Below, one piece after another: positions 1 to 5,680 of a DNA stretch of 6,630 nucleotides; the first letter of the stretch is position 1, and every line of letters begins with the position of its first letter. The position numbers and the translations under genes were made by a program. This DNA is from Acetobacteraceae bacterium. GTDB taxonomy: Bacteria; Pseudomonadota; Alphaproteobacteria; Acetobacterales; Acetobacteraceae. The notes below the pieces were generated by a model. That model made no database searches. It was not told the origin of the DNA and worked only from the letters and a program-made list of their open reading frames with translations. The stretch spans positions 1 through 6,630 of the forward strand of contig DAHWBL010000221.1 of the NCBI GenBank assembly GCA_027323595.1, written 5' to 3'.

Positions 1-492
1 CACCAGCTCCACCGGCGCGGGCAGCGCCAGCCAGGCATTGTCCTGGATCTCCTGGTCGAGCTGTCCGGGCCCCCAGCCGGCATAGCCCAGCGCCAGCAGC
101 CCATGCGCGGGCCCTTCTCCGCCGGCGATGGATTTCAGCACATCCAGGCTCGCGGTCATCGCGATCCGCTCATCCACCACCAGGCTGTCATCGCCGGTCC
201 AGTCGGTGGTGTGCAGCACGAAGCCGCGCCCGTTCTCCACCGGCCCGCCCGCGCACAGATCGATCCGCCGCGCCGGCGGGGCAGGGGTGATGTCGAGCTG
301 GCGCAGCAGCTCATCGAAGCTCAGTTGCTCGATCGGCTGATTGACCACCAGCCCCATCGCGCCCTCGGGGGTGTGCGCGCAAAGATAGATCACCGCCTGG
401 GTGAAGCGCGTGTCACCAAGCCCGGGCATCGCCACCAGCAATTGGCCGGTGAGAAACCCAGGCTGGGTCGGGACGGTCCGACGGGGGGACAT
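1..492 (-). CDS. yqgE: YqgE/AlgH family protein (UPF0301), C-terminus cut by window edge
   Basis: The minus-strand frame is open from an ATG at 492 to the border and gives 164 residues. The family is usually about 185-190 long, so roughly the last 20 residues are missing. Family signatures are visible in order: GFLTGQLLVAMPGLGD (about residues 12-27), AVIYLCAHTPEGAMGLVVNQP (about 33-53, with the conserved GAMGLVVN core), AGGPV near residue 101, and LGYAGWGPGQL near 140. YqgE/AlgH proteins are small, probably cytoplasmic; the name comes from a proposed alginate regulator in Pseudomonas, but the biochemical role is unsettled. The ATG at 492 was chosen because a G-run (502-506) lies about 9 bases upstream; an in-frame ATG at 501 directly abuts that run and is less likely. 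The gene lies 90 bases downstream of the small HTH-like gene in the same orientation, so co-transcription is possible. Family assignment is secure, function is not. Confidence 0.93.
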   Translation of the reverse strand, partial: MSPRRTVPTQPGFLTGQLLVAMPGLGDTRFTQAVIYLCAHTPEGAMGLVVNQPIEQLSFDELLRQLDITPAPPARRIDLCAGGPVENGRGFVLHTTDWTGDDSLVVDERIAMTASLDVLKSIAGGEGPAHGLLALGYAGWGPGQLDQEIQDNAWLALPAPVELV

Positions 493-582
493 GGTCTGCA
501 TCCCCCAACTGTGGCGCCGACGCCGCACACAGGCAAGCCGGCACGAGGCTTTGCCACATCATCGCCTCGCCGGATCGCCATG

Positions 583-843
583 TCACCGGCCGCCAGGCAC
601 CGCATCGACGCTCACACGCCGCCGCTTGCGACGTCTGTTGCGGAAGACCGCCATGATCACCCGCATCTCGCCGGAGATCCTTGCTTCGCCCGTCGCCATC
701 CGCTGCACGTGTCGCAGAATCGTGCCCATCTCGCGATCGTCACCGATCCGCTTCAGCGTGCGCGCGAAGCTGGACTGGCTCTCCCCGATCTCTGCCAGGA
801 ACGCCCTGAAATCGTCCGCACCGCCAGGCTCGGCATTCCCCAT
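583..843 (-). CDS. small helix-turn-helix-like protein
   Basis: Predicted product is 86 residues. The first two thirds read as a short run of helices: DFRAFLAEIG, then ESQSSFARTLKRIG, then TILRHVQRMATGEARISGEMRVIM. The S-Q-x-x-F-A-R element and the later W/M-x-x-G-E-x-x-x-S/P element resemble the helix 2 and post-recognition-helix parts of small XRE-type DNA-binding proteins. The tail is very basic (RNRRRKRRR), which suits nucleic acid binding. The ATG at 843 was chosen because AAGGGAG (857-851) sits 7 bases upstream; earlier in-frame starts at 861 and 915 lack a well-placed ribosome site and would run into the structured leader. The gene is preceded by the hairpin-rich leader (864-1045) and followed by yqgE. 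The small size, the good ribosome site and a sensible composition argue it is real. I do not recognise a named family, and the HTH reading is by eye. Confidence 0.75.
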   Translation of the reverse strand: MGNAEPGGADDFRAFLAEIGESQSSFARTLKRIGDDREMGTILRHVQRMATGEARISGEMRVIMAVFRNRRRKRRRVSVDAVPGGR

Positions 844-863
844 CGCGGTTCTCCCTTGCATGG

Positions 864-1045
864 TGCCCGCGGCGCTCCTACCTTGCAGAAGGTGAGCCGC
901 CTTTCGGCGACCCACCCTCCGGCTTTGAGGGCTATCGGCGGCTCAGTCGCAACCTGAGCCGCCACCCCCAAATCCGAAATTCGATCGCGATGCAGAATTG
1001 CATCGTTCTCTCCTTCCAGATGTCCCGGCAGGAGCGCCGTGGACA
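864..1045 (-). ncRNA. structured RNA leader or small RNA upstream of the HTH-like gene
   Basis: Read on the minus strand, this segment folds by eye into a closed multi-branch domain. A closing helix pairs TGTCCACGGCGCTCCT (1045-1030) with AGGAGCGCCGCGGGCA (879-864): 16 positions, one A·C mismatch, one G·U. Inside are five hairpins in order: GATGCA/TGCATC with a 4-base loop (1004-989); GGCGGCTCAG/CTGAGCCGCC with a 7-base loop, perfect (963-937); CCCTC/GAGGG (931-915); GTCGCC/GGCGGC closed by a GAAA tetraloop (911-896, one G·U); ACCTT/AAGGT with a 4-base loop (893-880). The last four are separated by only 2-5 bases and abut the closing helix. The 3' strand of that helix ends 6 bases before the ribosome site of the HTH-like gene. 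No U-run follows, so a free sRNA would need processing. I cannot match it to a known riboswitch or RNA family. A DNA-level role, such as a small palindromic mobile element, is the main alternative. Confidence 0.5.
932..1003 (-). CDS. possible 23-residue leader peptide
   Basis: A short ORF lies inside the structured segment. It starts MQFCIAIEF and ends WGWRLRLRLSRR, then TAG. Its support is a near-ideal ribosome binding site: AAGGAG (1015-1010) is 6 bases before the ATG, within the purine run GGAAGGAGAG. The start codon lies inside the first hairpin (1004-989). Codons 14-23 run through both arms of the perfect 10-bp hairpin (963-937), so a translating ribosome would prevent that hairpin from forming. 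The end is rich in Arg, Leu and Trp (five Arg plus two Trp within the last twelve residues), as can occur in attenuator or regulatory leader peptides. It is in a different frame from the HTH-like gene and ends 88 bases before its ATG. It could also be a fortuitous ORF in a structured RNA. Confidence 0.4.
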   Translation of the reverse strand: MQFCIAIEFRIWGWRLRLRLSRR

Positions 1046-1050
1046 GGGGC

Positions 1051-1079
1051 GAGATTCGACCTTTTCACGTCATCGTCAA
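1051..1079 (-). promoter_or_regulatory. candidate sigma70-type promoter for the structured leader
   Basis: On the minus strand TTGACG (1079-1074) matches the -35 consensus at five of six positions, and a 17-base spacer leads to AATCTC (1056-1051), a weak -10. The expected start point would be about 1044-1045, which is where the 5' strand of the closing helix begins. The match of position is the main reason to list it; the -10 alone would not justify a call. Confidence 0.35.
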
Positions 1080-1251
1080 TGACGAAATGTCGGGAATTTG
1101 CGCTCGCGGAAGTCCATCCCAACCCTGGCCACCCGATCAGCCTATCGGTCCATGTCGTTCACTAAGCCCTTCACGCCCGCGCCGGATCGGCGAGAGCAAC
1201 ATCGCGCGGACCGGAACCGGTCTGGGCGATAAAGTTGCTCGCCCATCATAT

Positions 1252-1310
1252 GGCTGGAGCGGTCTCACAGCGTCGATGCTGATGACGGTCAGGGTGAAAC
1301 CGCTCTAGCC
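1252..1310. repeat. 59-bp imperfect inverted repeat (REP-like palindrome)
   Basis: The arms GGCTGGAGCGGTCTCAC (1252-1268) and GTGAAACCGCTCTAGCC (1294-1310) are inverted copies matching at 15 of 17 positions, around a 25-base centre. Both differences are transitions, so one becomes a G·U pair in RNA of either strand. It lies 76 bases before the peroxiredoxin start. Intergenic palindromes of this size with a TAGAGCGGTTT-like end are common in alphaproteobacterial genomes, from general memory, so a dispersed repeat is the leading reading; a leader hairpin or operator is possible. Confidence 0.55.
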
Positions 1311-1386
1311 GTAGGGCCGGCGCGCGTGCCATCTTCGCGCGCGATCCACGACCACAACCGCAACCATTTTTGGGGGACACTCTGCC

Positions 1387-1869
1387 ATGACGATCAAGGT
1401 CGGCGACACCATTCCGGCGGGCAAGCTCATGACACCGGGCGCGGACGGCCCGCGCGAGATCACCACCGATGAGATTTTCAAGGGCAAGACCGTGGTGCTG
1501 TTCGCGGTGCCAGGCGCCTTCACACCCACCTGCTCGGCCAAGCATCTTCCCGGCTTTATTGCCCACGCCGCCGATTTCGCCGGCAAGGGCGTGGACACCA
1601 TCGCCTGCCTCGCGGTCAACGACGTGTTCGTGATGGACGCCTGGGCGAAGGACCAGAACAGCGGCCCGCAGGTGCTCATGCTGGCCGACGGCTCGGCCGC
1701 CTTCACCCGCCAGCTCGGGCTCGATCTGGACCTGATCGCCCGCGGCCTGGGCATCCGCGCCCAGCGTTTCGCGCTGGTCGCCAAGGACGGGGTGGTCACC
1801 CATCTCGCCGTCGAGCAGCCCGGCGGCTTTGATGTCAGCCGCGCCGAGGCGGTGCTGGCGACGCTGTAG
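1387..1869 (+). CDS. peroxiredoxin, PRX5/type II family
   Basis: The 160-residue product has the length and motifs of PRX5-type thiol peroxidases, which reduce hydrogen peroxide and organic hydroperoxides in the cytosol. The active-site motif PGAFTPTCS lies at residues 42-50, making Cys49 the peroxidatic cysteine, with Pro42 and Thr46 completing the usual PxxxT(S)xxC pocket. Cys74 (IACLAVND) is the only other cysteine, at the position seen in glutaredoxin- or thioredoxin-dependent plant type II and bacterial relatives. The catalytic arginine should be Arg124 or Arg127 in GIRAQRFALV. There is no signal peptide and no fused glutaredoxin domain. The ATG at 1387 follows a GGGGGA run about ten bases upstream. 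It converges on the MATE gene with 21 bases between the stops and appears to be a single-gene unit. No OxyR-like site was identified. The reductant cannot be told from sequence. Confidence 0.95.
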   Translation: MTIKVGDTIPAGKLMTPGADGPREITTDEIFKGKTVVLFAVPGAFTPTCSAKHLPGFIAHAADFAGKGVDTIACLAVNDVFVMDAWAKDQNSGPQVLMLADGSAAFTRQLGLDLDLIARGLGIRAQRFALVAKDGVVTHLAVEQPGGFDVSRAEAVLATL

Positions 1870-1871
1870 CC

Positions 1872-1890
1872 ACCGCCACCGGGCGGCGGT
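1872..1890. terminator. candidate short hairpin between convergent stops
   Basis: ACCGCC (1872-1877) and GGCGGT (1885-1890) can pair across a 7-base loop; an alternative CCGCC/GGCGG pairing with a tetraloop also exists. It fills the whole space between the peroxiredoxin and MATE stop codons and could slow both polymerases, but there is no U-tract on either strand, so termination is an inference from position. Confidence 0.3.
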
Positions 1891-3255
1891 TCACATCGGC
1901 CGCCGCCCCCATTGCGGGTGGTCAAGCGCTGCCATGCAGATGAAGCCGAAGGCGGTCATGCCCGCGGCGATCATCCAGTACAGCGCGACCGGCCCCAGAT
2001 CGAGAATGACGATGGCATACCAGCCGCCCACCGCTGCGATCACCAGCCGCACCGTGCCGGCCAGGAACAGCGTCAGCGTCGCACCCGCGCCCTGGCTGGC
2101 GAAATAGATTTCCATGCCCACGCCGAACGCGACATAAAACGGCCCGACCCGGCTGAGATAGGCCGCCCCGGTCGCCAGCACCTCGGGGTCGTCGCTGAAC
2201 ATCCGCACCCAGGCAAATTGCGGCGCCACCGAGACGATCAGCCCGATCACCGCGCAGAATCCGCCGCCCAGCATCGCCCCGTTCCAGGCGATGCGCCGCG
2301 CCCGCAGCACCTGGCCGGCGCCGACATTGGTGCCCACCATCGCCACCAGCGCGCTGCCCAGCCCGAACAGGATCGGCAGCAGCAACAGCTCCAGCCGCAA
2401 CGCCACCCCAAAGCCTGCCAGCGACGCCGCGCCGAACAGCCCGGCCGCGCCGGTCAGCGCCACGTTGGCGACATTGTTCTGCAAGGTGGAAAGTGCCGAG
2501 ATCAGCCCGACGCGCAGAATGTCGCGCATCAGCCGCATCTGCAGCCGCACCGGTCGCAGATGCAGCCCGGCATGGCCCTCGCGCAATTTGATGAGCAGCA
2601 CAATCAATGCGCCAGTGTAATAAAGTCCGAGCGCGATGCCCGCCCCCGCGATGCCGAACCGATACCCTGGCCCGAGCCCCAAAATCAGCGCCGGCGACAC
2701 GAACGCGGTGATCACCCCGCCGATGGTGGACACCCGCGCCGGCAGGCTGACATTGCCCGCCCCGCGCAACGCCGCGGCGATCAGATTGACCGCCCAGACC
2801 GGAACGGAAAACGCGAATACCCAGGTGGAATAAGCAAGTGCGGCATCCAGCGCCGGCCCGTCACCGCCCAGCGCGCCATACAGCGGCGGGCCATAGACCA
2901 GCACCAGCACAGTGAAGGCGACGCCGAACAGCACCGCCAGCACCAGCGAATGCCACAGCAGCGCATCCGCGTCCTCGCGCCGCCCGCCGCCGATCGCGCG
3001 CGCCACCGCGGCCGCGACGCCGCCGCCGATGCCGCCGTTGGACATCATGATCATCAGCCCGAGCACCGGAAACACCAGCGCCGCGCCGGCCAGCGCCTCG
3101 GTGCCGATGCGGCCGATGAAGATCGTCTCGATCACCGCCACCAGCGACTGCACCAGCAGAACCACCGTGCTGGGCCCTGCGAGCTTCAGCATCACCGGCA
3201 CGATCGGCCCGTCCAGCATCGCCTGGCGAATGGTCTGACCGGGCTGGAGCTTCAT
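1891..3255 (-). CDS. MATE family efflux transporter
   Basis: The product is 454 residues, within the usual 440-480 range. It is almost wholly hydrophobic, with about twelve apparent membrane helices arranged as two similar halves. The N-terminal half carries GPSTVVLLVQSLVAVIETIF followed by IGRIGTEALAGAAL, the typical MATE helix 1-2 region. The second half has GTNVGAG followed by an ARR basic turn, matching the equivalent repeat of the family. MATE proteins export cationic drugs, metabolites or lipid-linked compounds in exchange for H+ or Na+ across the inner membrane; the substrate is unknown here. The ATG at 3255 is preferred over an upstream GTG at 3276 because GAAGG lies 7 bases before it. 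It diverges from the LTXXQ gene across about 200 bases and shows no operon partner. Closer placement among DinF, NorM and eukaryotic-like branches would need a tree. Confidence 0.92.
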   Translation of the reverse strand: MKLQPGQTIRQAMLDGPIVPVMLKLAGPSTVVLLVQSLVAVIETIFIGRIGTEALAGAALVFPVLGLMIMMSNGGIGGGVAAAVARAIGGGRREDADALLWHSLVLAVLFGVAFTVLVLVYGPPLYGALGGDGPALDAALAYSTWVFAFSVPVWAVNLIAAALRGAGNVSLPARVSTIGGVITAFVSPALILGLGPGYRFGIAGAGIALGLYYTGALIVLLIKLREGHAGLHLRPVRLQMRLMRDILRVGLISALSTLQNNVANVALTGAAGLFGAASLAGFGVALRLELLLLPILFGLGSALVAMVGTNVGAGQVLRARRIAWNGAMLGGGFCAVIGLIVSVAPQFAWVRMFSDDPEVLATGAAYLSRVGPFYVAFGVGMEIYFASQGAGATLTLFLAGTVRLVIAAVGGWYAIVILDLGPVALYWMIAAGMTAFGFICMAALDHPQWGRRPM

Positions 3256-3362
3256 TCGTGGACCTTCATGCAACACCGCGAATCGGGCGAATCGTTAAAT
3301 CGGTTATGCCGCCCTTCGCCCGCGCTGGCCAGCCTTGCCCCATCACATCCGCCCGCGCCATC

Positions 3363-3391
3363 TTGGTGCCCGCCCGCCCAGGGACTATCTA
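3363..3391 (+). promoter_or_regulatory. candidate promoter of the LTXXQ gene, -10 in a palindrome loop
   Basis: TTGGTG (3363-3368) and TATCTA (3386-3391) are spaced by exactly 17 bases. The -10 half lies in the loop of a perfect 9-bp inverted repeat, CGCCCGCCC (3371-3379) with GGGCGGGCG (3392-3400). The gene start is 66 bases further on. The hexamers are only partial consensus matches, so this is a candidate. Confidence 0.35.
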
Positions 3392-3456
3392 GGGCGGGCG
3401 CGGGGCGCGCGTGTCGTGGTCCGGGCGCAGGCAACAGATGCAGAAGGAATGCCGAT

Positions 3457-3882
3457 ATGATCACAAATATCTCGCGCGGCACGACACGCGCGATGCTCGC
3501 CGCACTGCTGCTCGCGGCACCGCCCATGGCCGCGCGCGCGGCAACCACGCCGGTCGCGCCGGTCGAACAGCGCATCACCGCGCTGCATGGCCAGCTCAAG
3601 ATCACCCCGGACGAGGAACCGGCCTGGGCGGCGGTGGCGCAGGCGATGCGCGACAACGTCACCGGTGTCGAAAAGCTCAACGCCGAACACGCGCGCGACG
3701 TGCCCGAAAAAATCACCGCCCTGCAACATATGCAAACATACGAGGCATATGCCCGCCAACATCTGCAAGGGCTGGAAGCGCTCGATGCCGCCTTCGAAAA
3801 ACTCTATGTCGCCATGCCGCCGGCCCAGCAGGCGGTGGCCGACAAGGTGTTCCTCGCCTCGCGCCGTCCGCCCCGCCGCTGA
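3457..3882 (+). CDS. secreted LTXXQ/Spy-CpxP-like periplasmic protein
   Basis: The product is 141 residues. Residues 1-28 look like a Sec signal peptide: a short basic start, hydrophobic stretch AMLAALLLAAPPMAA, and likely cleavage after A-R-A. The mature part is helical and contains RITALHGQLKITPDEEPAW (about 38-56), the alphaproteobacterial version of the first LTXXQ-type repeat region, then MRDN and a long amphipathic C-terminal half. Relatives of Spy and CpxP are periplasmic proteins linked to envelope stress and chaperone action; this one has not been shown to do that. The ATG at 3457 was chosen because AAGGA (3444-3448) is 8 bases upstream and because it places the signal peptide at the N-terminus. 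The frame stays open far upstream, across the antisense of the MATE gene, but that part is an artefact of high GC. The stop converges on the ABC ATPase gene. Confidence 0.82.
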   Translation: MITNISRGTTRAMLAALLLAAPPMAARAATTPVAPVEQRITALHGQLKITPDEEPAWAAVAQAMRDNVTGVEKLNAEHARDVPEKITALQHMQTYEAYARQHLQGLEALDAAFEKLYVAMPPAQQAVADKVFLASRRPPRR

Positions 3883-3928
3883 CGCCGCGCACGATGAAAG
3901 CGCGATGAAGTTCTGATCTAGCAACGGT

Positions 3929-3959
3929 CCCCGCCGCAGGTATCAACCCAGCGGCGGGG
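3929..3959. terminator. candidate hairpin between the LTXXQ and ABC ATPase genes
   Basis: CCCCGCCGC (3929-3937) and GCGGCGGGG (3951-3959) form a perfect 9-bp stem with a 13-base loop. The loop holds the stop codon of the minus-strand ATPase gene (3945-3943), so the stem includes its last codons. It sits 46 bases after the plus-strand stop and could serve both converging genes. Neither strand has a U-run, so an intrinsic terminator is not certain. Confidence 0.4.
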
Positions 3960-4734
3960 CCGCCCCGCGATACAGCTCCAGCATCTGCGCCACCGGCCCC
4001 ACACCCACCATCTTGCCGTGATCGAGCAGCATCGCGCGGTTGCACACCCGCGCGATCAATTCCGGACTGTGCGAGGCCAGCACAACGATCCCGGCATTGT
4101 CCACGATCTCCTGCATGCGCGCCTCGGCACGCTCGACGAACGCCGCGTCACCCACGCTCAGCCATTCATCCATCAGCAGAATATCCGGCGCCGAGCTGGT
4201 GCACACCGCGAACGCCAGCCGCAGCAGCATGCCCGACGAGTAGGTCCGCACCGGCATCGACAGATAGTCGCCCAGATCGGTGAACGCGCCGATCTCCTCG
4301 CGCCGCGCCAGAACCTCGCGGCGCGTCATCCCCGCGAGCAGCCCGCGGATCATCACGTTCTCCCAGCCGGTCGCATCGGGCTCCATCCCCAGCGCCAGAT
4401 CGAACAGCGAGCCCACCCGGCCCTGGTGGCGCACCTGGCCACGCACCGGCTCATAGATGCCCGCCATCACCCGCAACAAGGTGGACTTTCCGGCCCCGTT
4501 ATGACCAAGCAGCGCCAGCCGGTCGCCGGGGCGCAGATCGATGCTGATGTCCTGCAACGCCTCGATCGACACCCCGCCGGTGTTGGTGATGCCGATCCGC
4601 CCGCCGCTGCCGATCACCGCCAGTCGCGCCTTCAACGATCGTGCATTGGCCTCATAGATCGGAAAATCCACGCTGACATGGTCAAGCGTGAGAAAACCGT
4701 GCCCCGAATGCAGTGGCGCCGACACCATCGTCAT
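3943..4734 (-). CDS. wzt: ABC transporter ATPase, polysaccharide (O-antigen/capsule) export type
   Basis: This 263-residue ATPase would power ABC-2 export of a polysaccharide such as O-antigen, capsule or teichoic-acid-like polymer at the inner membrane. Motifs in order: Walker A GHNGAGKST (77-85), the family-typical signature YSSGM (165-169) instead of LSGGQ, Walker B ILLMDE (185-190, Glu190 catalytic), D-loop SVGD (193-196) and H-loop His222. The segment between residues 24 and 50 (FPIYEANARSLK) is the N-terminal extension typical of Wzt/TagH/KpsT proteins. The protein ends about 40 residues after the H-loop, so it lacks the C-terminal carbohydrate-binding domain of the long Wzt type. Its ATG overlaps the permease stop by one base (TGATG), indicating translational coupling. 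A second ATG at 4728 is a possible start. The wzt name is by family analogy; the substrate is unknown. Confidence 0.9.
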   Translation of the reverse strand: MTMVSAPLHSGHGFLTLDHVSVDFPIYEANARSLKARLAVIGSGGRIGITNTGGVSIEALQDISIDLRPGDRLALLGHNGAGKSTLLRVMAGIYEPVRGQVRHQGRVGSLFDLALGMEPDATGWENVMIRGLLAGMTRREVLARREEIGAFTDLGDYLSMPVRTYSSGMLLRLAFAVCTSSAPDILLMDEWLSVGDAAFVERAEARMQEIVDNAGIVVLASHSPELIARVCNRAMLLDHGKMVGVGPVAQMLELYRGAAPPLG

Positions 4735-5549
4735 CACAGCCAATAGGGCAGTCGGCGGCGGAAGCTGACGAAGAAATAGAGCGCCAGCGCCCAGCCGACC
4801 ACCAGCATCCCCACCGCCCACACCCACGACAACGCCGGCACCGGCGCGCCCAGCAACGGCGCGCGCACCACCTCCAGCAGATGATACAGCGGGTTGTAAT
4901 CCACGATCGCCTTGCGCAGCCCGGCAAGCTGGCTGGGCAGCCAGAAGATCGGCGTGACGAAAAACAGCAATTGCAAAACCGATGTCACGATCTGCGGCAA
5001 ATCACGAAACCTGGTGCAGACCACCCCCACCAGCAGACAGATCCAGCCAATGTTGAGCAGCAGCAGCGCAAGCCCCAGCAGCGACAGCGGCAGCATCCAC
5101 CAGCCATGCGGCGGCCAGATCGCCAGCACCACCACCACGATCACCATGTTGTGCGCGAAGATGATCAGATTGCGCCAGATCAGCCGCAGCAGATAGGTGC
5201 TGAACGGCTGCCGCGACTGGCGGATCAGCGCCTCCGCCCCGGTGAACGCCATGCACGCATCGGTGATCGACGACGAAATCAGCGTCCACACCACGATGCC
5301 CAGCGACATCGACGGCAGCAGCACGCCCATGCCCACATTGAACAGCCCCGAATTGACCAGCCCGATCCCACCGATCATCGCCCCCATGCTCAGCGTCAGC
5401 CAGAACGGACCAAGTGCTGAGCGGCGATAGCGGCGGCGGATATCCTGCCAGCCGAGCATCAGCCACAGATCGGGGTTGAGCACGCCGTCGCGCAGATCAT
5501 CGGCGGCAAGTCGCGCGAGGCTCGGCGCGGGCGGCAGGGTGGCGGACAT
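4734..5549 (-). CDS. wzm: ABC-2 type polysaccharide export permease
   Basis: The 271-residue protein has a cytoplasmic N-terminal part with DLWLMLGWQDIRRRYRRSAL (28-47), the amphipathic interface region characteristic of Wzm/TagG/KpsM permeases. About six membrane helices follow (roughly 49-67, 80-100, 125-145, 152-177, 186-203, 241-262). TRFRDLPQIV followed by LQLLFFVTPIFW, then NPLYHLLEVVRAPLLG, are strong ABC-2 polysaccharide exporter motifs. Two copies would pair with two of the downstream ATPase to move a lipid-linked glycan across the inner membrane. The ATG at 5549 was chosen because the longer upstream frame is Arg/Ala-rich and unlike the family; the best ribosome-like bases, AAAGG, are about 12 bases before it, so initiation may be weak. 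It is the first gene of the pair. No glycosyltransferase genes are in view to indicate the glycan. Confidence 0.9.
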   Translation of the reverse strand: MSATLPPAPSLARLAADDLRDGVLNPDLWLMLGWQDIRRRYRRSALGPFWLTLSMGAMIGGIGLVNSGLFNVGMGVLLPSMSLGIVVWTLISSSITDACMAFTGAEALIRQSRQPFSTYLLRLIWRNLIIFAHNMVIVVVVLAIWPPHGWWMLPLSLLGLALLLLNIGWICLLVGVVCTRFRDLPQIVTSVLQLLFFVTPIFWLPSQLAGLRKAIVDYNPLYHLLEVVRAPLLGAPVPALSWVWAVGMLVVGWALALYFFVSFRRRLPYWL

Positions 5550-5588
5550 GTGGGCGGGCGCCTTTCGGGCGGTGGGCTGGCAGGCGGC

Positions 5589-5617
5589 AGAAACCTTAAG
5601 CCACCCGCCTTTGTCAA
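5589..5617 (-). promoter_or_regulatory. candidate promoter for the exporter pair
   Basis: On the minus strand a perfect TTGACA -35 hexamer lies at 5617-5612. A 17-base spacer would put the -10 at 5594-5589 (GTTTCT), a poor match. The predicted start would leave a leader of roughly 30-35 bases before the permease ATG. The -35 match and position support it; the -10 does not. Confidence 0.4.
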
Positions 5618-5680
5618 ATGCGACCGTCCATCCGCTCCGCGCATATGGTCTCGCGCGCGCCGCCCAGCCAACCCGCGCGC

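Larger units (their letters stand above)
844..1386. other. long intergenic gap between divergent genes
   Basis: This 543-base stretch separates the minus-strand HTH-like gene from the plus-strand peroxiredoxin. Bases 844-1079 hold the ribosome site, structured leader, short ORF and promoter listed separately. I see nothing in 1080-1251. The 59-bp inverted repeat occupies 1252-1310, and a smaller GC hairpin follows, with GCGCGCG at 1320-1326 pairing with CGCGCGC at 1336-1342. No clear peroxiredoxin promoter was found. Confidence 0.6.

Noticed and set aside
103..957. 284-codon plus-strand ORF
   Set aside because: It is antisense to yqgE and the HTH-like gene, has shadow-like composition, and lacks a convincing ribosome site.
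753..971. 72-codon minus-strand ORF across the structured leader
   Set aside because: It starts with TTG, has no ribosome site and overlaps the better-supported HTH-like gene in another frame; its openness comes from high GC.
864..1045. Structured segment as a known riboswitch, 6S RNA or SRP RNA
   Set aside because: No conserved core I know from TPP, cobalamin, SAM, glycine, ZTP or cyclic-di-GMP riboswitches, or from 6S or SRP RNA, could be matched. It is left as unassigned.
1041..1070. Bases resembling a tRNA or tmRNA T-arm (GGTCGAATCTC on the minus strand, GATTCGAC on the plus strand)
   Set aside because: The bases flanking the would-be T-loop do not pair on either strand, and no acceptor stem or CCA context fits.
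1039..1308. 89-codon plus-strand ORF before the peroxiredoxin
   Set aside because: It starts with GTG without a ribosome site, has no recognisable motif, and ends inside the inverted repeat; more likely chance.
1912..3456. Long plus-strand open frame running into the LTXXQ gene from upstream
   Set aside because: It is antisense to the MATE gene, and its translation is an Arg/His/Gln/Pro-rich low-complexity sequence typical of high-GC shadow frames. The signal peptide and ribosome site place the true start at 3457.
4713..5420. 235-codon plus-strand ORF antisense to the exporter genes
   Set aside because: The translation is dominated by His, Gln, Arg and Pro with no domain pattern, while the opposite strand encodes a clear ABC-2 permease.
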